This document shows positions 61,279 to 64,000 of a stretch of 64,000 nt of DNA, in pieces. The stretch spans positions 1-64,000 of the forward strand of contig JAOTXX010000011.1 of NCBI GenBank assembly GCA_029862185.1. The letters are read 5' to 3'. Positions within the stretch are counted from its first letter, which is position 1. The number at the start of each line of letters is the position of its first letter. The translations under genes were made by a program, and so were the position numbers. The notes below the pieces were generated by a model. It was given only the letters and a program-made list of their open reading frames with translations, ran no database searches and was not told the DNA's origin. The DNA is from Myxococcales bacterium. GTDB lineage: Bacteria; Myxococcota_A; Polyangia; Polyangiales; Houyiibacteriaceae.

Positions 61279-61641
61279 ATGCGTGAGCTCGGTATCGTCG
61301 CTGCGGTAAGCCTGCTCATGTGCCTGCTCAGCGGCATCTGGTTTACATCGTGGGAAGCCCTGTACTACAACGGGATCTGGATAGCCGCCGCCGGCTTTCT
61401 GGTCGGTGTCCCGACCGGTTTCATCTATCATGTCCGTCTCTACCGGGTGCTCGGCCCGCGTGGTGAGTTGCCGCCTCGTTGGTACTGGAAACCGCTCCGC
61501 TTCAACGCATGCCTTCGACGAGAGGAGCGCCCGGGCGTCATGGCTTGGTGCTACGTCGGCGGTCTGGGGTTCCTGGTGATCTGCGTGGGCTTGTTGATGA
61601 TGGGGGCTGGGGTTTCGATGGCGTTGATTCGGGGCGTGTAG
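61279..61641 (+). CDS. Uncharacterised membrane protein
   Basis: A 120-residue protein with three or four hydrophobic segments (IVAAVSLLMCLLSGIWF, GIWIAAAGFLVGVPTGFIY, and VGGLGFLVICVGLLMMGAGVSM). A cytoplasmic basic loop containing PRWYWKPLRFNACLRREERPG lies between the second and third. I recognise no family. It starts 27 bp after the GH31 gene on the same strand and may be co-transcribed with it. Confidence 0.7.
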   Translation: MRELGIVAAVSLLMCLLSGIWFTSWEALYYNGIWIAAAGFLVGVPTGFIYHVRLYRVLGPRGELPPRWYWKPLRFNACLRREERPGVMAWCYVGGLGFLVICVGLLMMGAGVSMALIRGV

Positions 61642-61704
61642 CCAACGAATCCACCGGGACACGGGAAACACGGAACACCGCTGCACCTCTGAGACATACG
61701 ATCA

Positions 61705-62064
61705 GAGAACGGCTCGCGATGGGCGTGCTCGGGGGCGTACCGGGGCGCAGCGGAACGCGACACGGGAGTTCAACGGACGGGGCGGCTTGCAGATGTGGCC
61801 GGATGGACTGGGGGCCTAGGCCACGCAAGCCGCCCCTCGGAGCTCGCGCCAATCGGGGCGGATTGCTGTCTTGCCGATTGTCACTCACACGCCGCCGAAC
61901 CCCCGCATCGCGTTCCGCCGCGCCCCTGAATCCATATCCGTTCAATAGGAGAACGGCTCGGGATGGGCAGCACAGGGATTGGGTCGAGCCTAGCCGTGGG
62001 TTGTCTTAAGGAATAGGGGGCGAGTGGGTCCCAATCCCGAGCACGCCCGTCGCGAGCCGTTCTC
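61705..62064. repeat. 360-bp element with 29-bp terminal inverted repeats
   Basis: The ends 61705-61733 (starting GAGAACGGCTCGCG) and 62036-62064 are inverted copies that differ at one of 29 positions. A third, direct copy of the outer half begins at 61949 (GAGAACGGCTCGGGATGGG). The element encodes nothing recognisable. It resembles a MITE or a BIME-like repeat assembly. A diverged 52-bp relative lies at 33269-33320. Confidence 0.75.
61779..61836. repeat. Large internal cruciform
   Basis: GGGGCGGCTTGC (61779-61790) pairs with GCAAGCCGCCCC (61825-61836). Inside it GTGGCC (61795-61800) pairs with GGCCAC (61819-61824), giving 18 base pairs interrupted only by a 4-base bulge. It is strong enough to fold as RNA or extrude as DNA and to act as a terminator or structured RNA core. 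Confidence 0.8.
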
Positions 62065-62126
62065 CGGTTGTTCGGATGACCGTTGCTGGGTCGGATGTTC
62101 GACTGGGGGCCGGCGCTCGATCTGCG

Positions 62127-63344
62127 CTACTCCGAGGCGTCGCCAACCAGCGAGAACGAATCGGCGAACGTACGCAGCAGGTCCAGCGCCATGTCCATGT
62201 CCTCGTAGGTGTGGCCGCGAGTGACATTCAATCGCAGGCGCTCTTCACCTTCTTTCACGGCCGGGTACATGATCGGGACCATCAGCACCCCGTTTTCCAG
62301 GAGACCCACGTGCGTCATCATCGCCTTGGTTTCATCGCGAATCATGATCGGCATGATGTGGGTGTTGCTTCCGCCGAGGTCGAAGCCGATCTCGGTCAAG
62401 CCCTTGCGCATGTACGCGGCCTTCTCGTGCAGCTCGCTGACCAAGGCCTTGCCATCGGCCTCGAGCATGTCGAGTATCGCACCGGCTGCAGCCACGATGG
62501 GCACCGGCAACGATGCGCTAAACAGAAACGAGCGCGCCGTGTGCTTGATGAAGTCGACGACGTCGGCCTCGCCGAGGAGAATCCCGCCAATGCCGCCAAA
62601 GGTTTTCGAAAAGGTACTGATGACGACCGGGATCTGCCCTTCGAGGCCGTACTTCTCGATGATGCCTCGGCCTCCGGCGCCGAGCGTGCCGGTGCCGTGC
62701 GCATCATCGCAGACGATCGCGACGTTTTCATGCTGGGCGCAGACTTCGATGAACTCCTGAATTTCGGCCTCATCGCCATCGAGCGAATAGATGCCCTCGA
62801 TCAGGACCAGCGCGTTCTTGCGGTCTCGTTTTCTCAGGACGCGATCGAGGGCCTTGGCGCTGTTGTGATTGAAGAAGCGAACCTCGGGCGCACGCATCGG
62901 CGTCCCGGCCGCCAAGAACGTGCCGTCGAGGATGCAGGCGTGGCTCAAGTTATCGAGGACCACCGTGGTGTCTTTGTCGGCTAGCGACATGATGGTGCCG
63001 ACCATCGCCTGGTAGCCAGTCGTGAAGATCAGCGACTTCTCGAATCCGAACCAGGCGGCCAGCCGATTCTCGAGCTCGACGTGCAAGGTTGCGGTGGCCT
63101 GAACACGCGACGAGCTGAGCCCGCAGGCGAACTGATCGATGACGGCCTTGGCCGCCTCTTTCACCTTCGGATGGGTGGTTAGGCCGAGGTAGTCGTTGGA
63201 GCTGAAGTTGACGATCGGCTTCCCGGCGATCGTCGTGTGGAGGCCTCCCGACTCGAACGGGCGGAAATAGGGATAGATTTTCTTGGCTTGCGCGTCGCGG
63301 ACGCGCGCTAACTCGGCGTGCGCCTTTTCGGAAATCCAGCTCAT
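62127..63344 (-). CDS. Alpha-oxoamine synthase, probable serine palmitoyltransferase
   Basis: A 405-residue PLP enzyme. It has the family segments IVNFSSNDYLGL near residue 45, SHACILDGT near residue 132, the DDAHGTGTLG Asp-x-x-His motif near 205, and the PLP lysine in STFSKTFGGIGG near residue 237. KBL, BioF, HemA and SPT all share these. The divergent neighbour is a dedicated acyl carrier protein, an arrangement known for bacterial sphingolipid synthesis, so serine palmitoyltransferase is the best guess. ATG 63344 has an AGG ribosome site and gives the canonical MSWISEKAHAEL start. BioF is the main alternative, but no bio genes are nearby. Confidence 0.83.
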   Translation of the reverse strand: MSWISEKAHAELARVRDAQAKKIYPYFRPFESGGLHTTIAGKPIVNFSSNDYLGLTTHPKVKEAAKAVIDQFACGLSSSRVQATATLHVELENRLAAWFGFEKSLIFTTGYQAMVGTIMSLADKDTTVVLDNLSHACILDGTFLAAGTPMRAPEVRFFNHNSAKALDRVLRKRDRKNALVLIEGIYSLDGDEAEIQEFIEVCAQHENVAIVCDDAHGTGTLGAGGRGIIEKYGLEGQIPVVISTFSKTFGGIGGILLGEADVVDFIKHTARSFLFSASLPVPIVAAAGAILDMLEADGKALVSELHEKAAYMRKGLTEIGFDLGGSNTHIMPIMIRDETKAMMTHVGLLENGVLMVPIMYPAVKEGEERLRLNVTRGHTYEDMDMALDLLRTFADSFSLVGDASE

Positions 63345-63393
63345 GTGACCTGCGGGGCCAAACGTACCGTAATTTCCGGTCCATACCACAATT

Positions 63394-63418
63394 GAAACAG
63401 GCCAATCGGCCAGTTTTC
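63394..63418. promoter_or_regulatory. Candidate operator palindrome between SPT-like and ACP genes
   Basis: GAAACAGGCC-AATC-GGCCAGTTTTC is a near-perfect inverted repeat (63394-63418) with a 4-base centre, placed between the two divergent starts. It could bind a dimeric regulator that controls both genes. No regulator gene is adjacent in the window. Confidence 0.4.
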
Positions 63419-63424
63419 AAATGC

Positions 63425-63455
63425 TTGACGCTGTTGGGGAACGCAAGCATATACG
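63425..63455 (+). promoter_or_regulatory. Possible promoter of the ACP gene
   Basis: TTGACG (63425-63430) and TATACG (63450-63455) are spaced by 19 bases; ATATAC at 63449 gives 18. The -10 ends only six bases before ATG 63462, so transcription would begin at or next to the start codon, a leaderless or near-leaderless mRNA. No Shine-Dalgarno is visible. Confidence 0.35.
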
Positions 63456-63461
63456 GGCGGC

Positions 63462-63701
63462 ATGTCGGACAAGCTTAAAGACGAGCTGAGGCAGATCATC
63501 ACCGAGGTGACGGAAGTCGAGGATATCCCCGAGGATACGCCGTTCGCGGACTTGGGAATCGACAGCATGATGGCGATCGAGATCGTTGCAGATGTCGAGA
63601 AGGACTACGAGATCACCATCGGTGAAGACGAGCTCAGCGAGCTGACCAACCTCAAGGCCGTCTACGACAAGGTCAAAGCGAAGCTCAGCGAAGCGGGCTA
63701 A
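63462..63701 (+). CDS. Acyl carrier protein
   Basis: A 79-residue acidic protein with the four-helix ACP pattern. The phosphopantetheine Ser is in GIDSMMAIEIV near residue 36, and the N-terminus SDKLKDELRQIITEVTEVEDI is typical. It is not next to fab genes but divergent from an alpha-oxoamine synthase, as are specialised ACPs that load acyl chains onto bacterial serine palmitoyltransferase. It is followed by a convergent serine acetyltransferase gene 13 bp away. Confidence 0.94.
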   Translation: MSDKLKDELRQIITEVTEVEDIPEDTPFADLGIDSMMAIEIVADVEKDYEITIGEDELSELTNLKAVYDKVKAKLSEAG

Positions 63702-63714
63702 CTGGCCCGATTCG

Positions 63715-64000
63715 CTACTTCGCGCGGCCGAAAATCTTCGACCCGGGCGGAACGGACTTGGTGAGCCAGACGTTGCCGCCGATCACCGAACCCTTCCCGA
63801 TGGTGGTGTCGCCACCGTGAATGGAGGCGCCGGCGTAAATCGTCACGTCGTCTTCGATCGTGGGGTGCCGCTTCGTACCATGGCAGCCGCGCGCCTCGTC
63901 CCAAGCGACGCTGAGAGCGCCCAGCGTCACGCCCTGGTAGAGTTTCACGTTGCGGCCGATGACGGCGGTTGCACCGATCACCACACCGGTGCCGTGGTCG
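63715..64000 (-). CDS. Serine O-acetyltransferase (partial, 5' end beyond window)
   Basis: The C-terminal part of a left-handed beta-helix acetyltransferase, visible as about 95 codons and open to the end of the window. The hexapeptide repeats and the active-site His regions are seen in [18 protein letters not shown], then [25 protein letters not shown] and [18 protein letters not shown]. This pattern fits CysE/SAT (often annotated EpsC), which makes O-acetylserine for cysteine synthesis. The position beside a serine-using SPT-like enzyme is notable, but may be coincidence. Confidence 0.88.
   Translation of the reverse strand, partial: DHGTGVVIGATAVIGRNVKLYQGVTLGALSVAWDEARGCHGTKRHPTIEDDVTIYAGASIHGGDTTIGKGSVIGGNVWLTKSVPPGSKIFGRAK

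Larger units (their letters stand above)
61642..62126. other. 485-bp noncoding region dominated by inverted repeats
   Basis: No supportable gene lies between the small membrane protein and the aminotransferase-like gene. The region is filled by the element at 61705-62064, its internal cruciform and several shorter inverted repeats (for example GGGATTGGG at 61975-61983 with CCCAATCCC at 62030-62038). Long overlapping open frames on both strands here are repeat artefacts. Confidence 0.7.

Noticed and set aside
59521-61686. 721-codon open frame on the minus strand
   Set aside because: It is antisense to the GH31 gene, is His/Arg/Val-rich without any domain, and is explained by GC-rich codon bias of the true gene.

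Overview
The window is high-GC, densely coding DNA that reads as a chromosome segment of a myxobacterium-like organism (Myxococcota, formerly Deltaproteobacteria). The evidence is indirect: a secreted PHP hydrolase with a MYXO-CTERM-type tail (Cys pair, hydrophobic stretch, Arg cluster), four or more lipoproteins with low-complexity Gly/Ala/Met linkers, a CPGxxLxxC-type CcmH variant, an A/V-type ATPase operon, and a serine palmitoyltransferase-like enzyme next to a private acyl carrier protein. No rRNA, tRNA, CRISPR, transposase or phage gene was seen, so the segment looks like core genome with a few accessory islets.

Layout. 1-5.4 kb: end of pdxJ, an SDR / DUF1214 / sulfotransferase operon and a nucleoside transporter. 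5.5-8.4 kb: a CcmH-like protein, then an Ltp-type thiolase with its DUF35 zinc-ribbon partner and an unknown helical protein. 8.4-12.0 kb: a compact peptide-modification cluster (nucleotidyltransferase, a previously uncalled 55-residue precursor, SPASM radical SAM enzyme, PqqD-like chaperone, HprK-like kinase, S24/S26-like protein). 12.3-18 kb: an RRM protein that appears to start with ATC, MenB, a TetR regulator, an SCP2 protein, AmtB, a MAPR-type cytochrome b5 and a sugar-dehydrogenase-like lipoprotein. 18.4-21.3 kb: paired acyl-CoA dehydrogenases and a VOC protein. 21.3-23.7 kb: an ABC ATPase and the CehA/McbA-type hydrolase. 23.7-33.2 kb: a nine-gene A/V-type ATPase operon preceded by an MFS transporter.

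33.4-47.5 kb: lipase maturation factor, FadL-type porin, MsrA, Sir2, GNAT, DJ-1, a DUF442 phosphatase-like protein, a ThDP enzyme, an FAD dehydrogenase, a small lipoprotein, an SDR, an alpha/beta hydrolase and NadE. 47.6-56.4 kb: an AidB-like acyl-CoA dehydrogenase, a three-gene extracytoplasmic cluster (beta-helix lipoprotein, SO2930-type dihaem protein, dihaem peroxidase), a TetR regulator and polyphosphate kinase. 56.4-64 kb: an unknown repeat protein, an NTF2-like protein, an SMP-30/strictosidine-synthase-like protein, a GH31 lipoprotein, a structured inverted-repeat element, and a sphingolipid-type aminoacyl synthase divergent from its ACP, with a serine acetyltransferase at the edge.

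How it fits together: lipid chemistry dominates (acyl-CoA dehydrogenases, SDRs, Ltp/DUF35, SCP2, FadL, LMF, SPT/ACP, an FAD dehydrogenase of the ketosteroid-dehydrogenase type). The most novel-looking unit is the 8.4-12.0 kb cluster. It combines radical SAM chemistry with an HprK-like kinase and a nucleotidyltransferase around a small Cys-containing peptide that ends in Ser-Ser.
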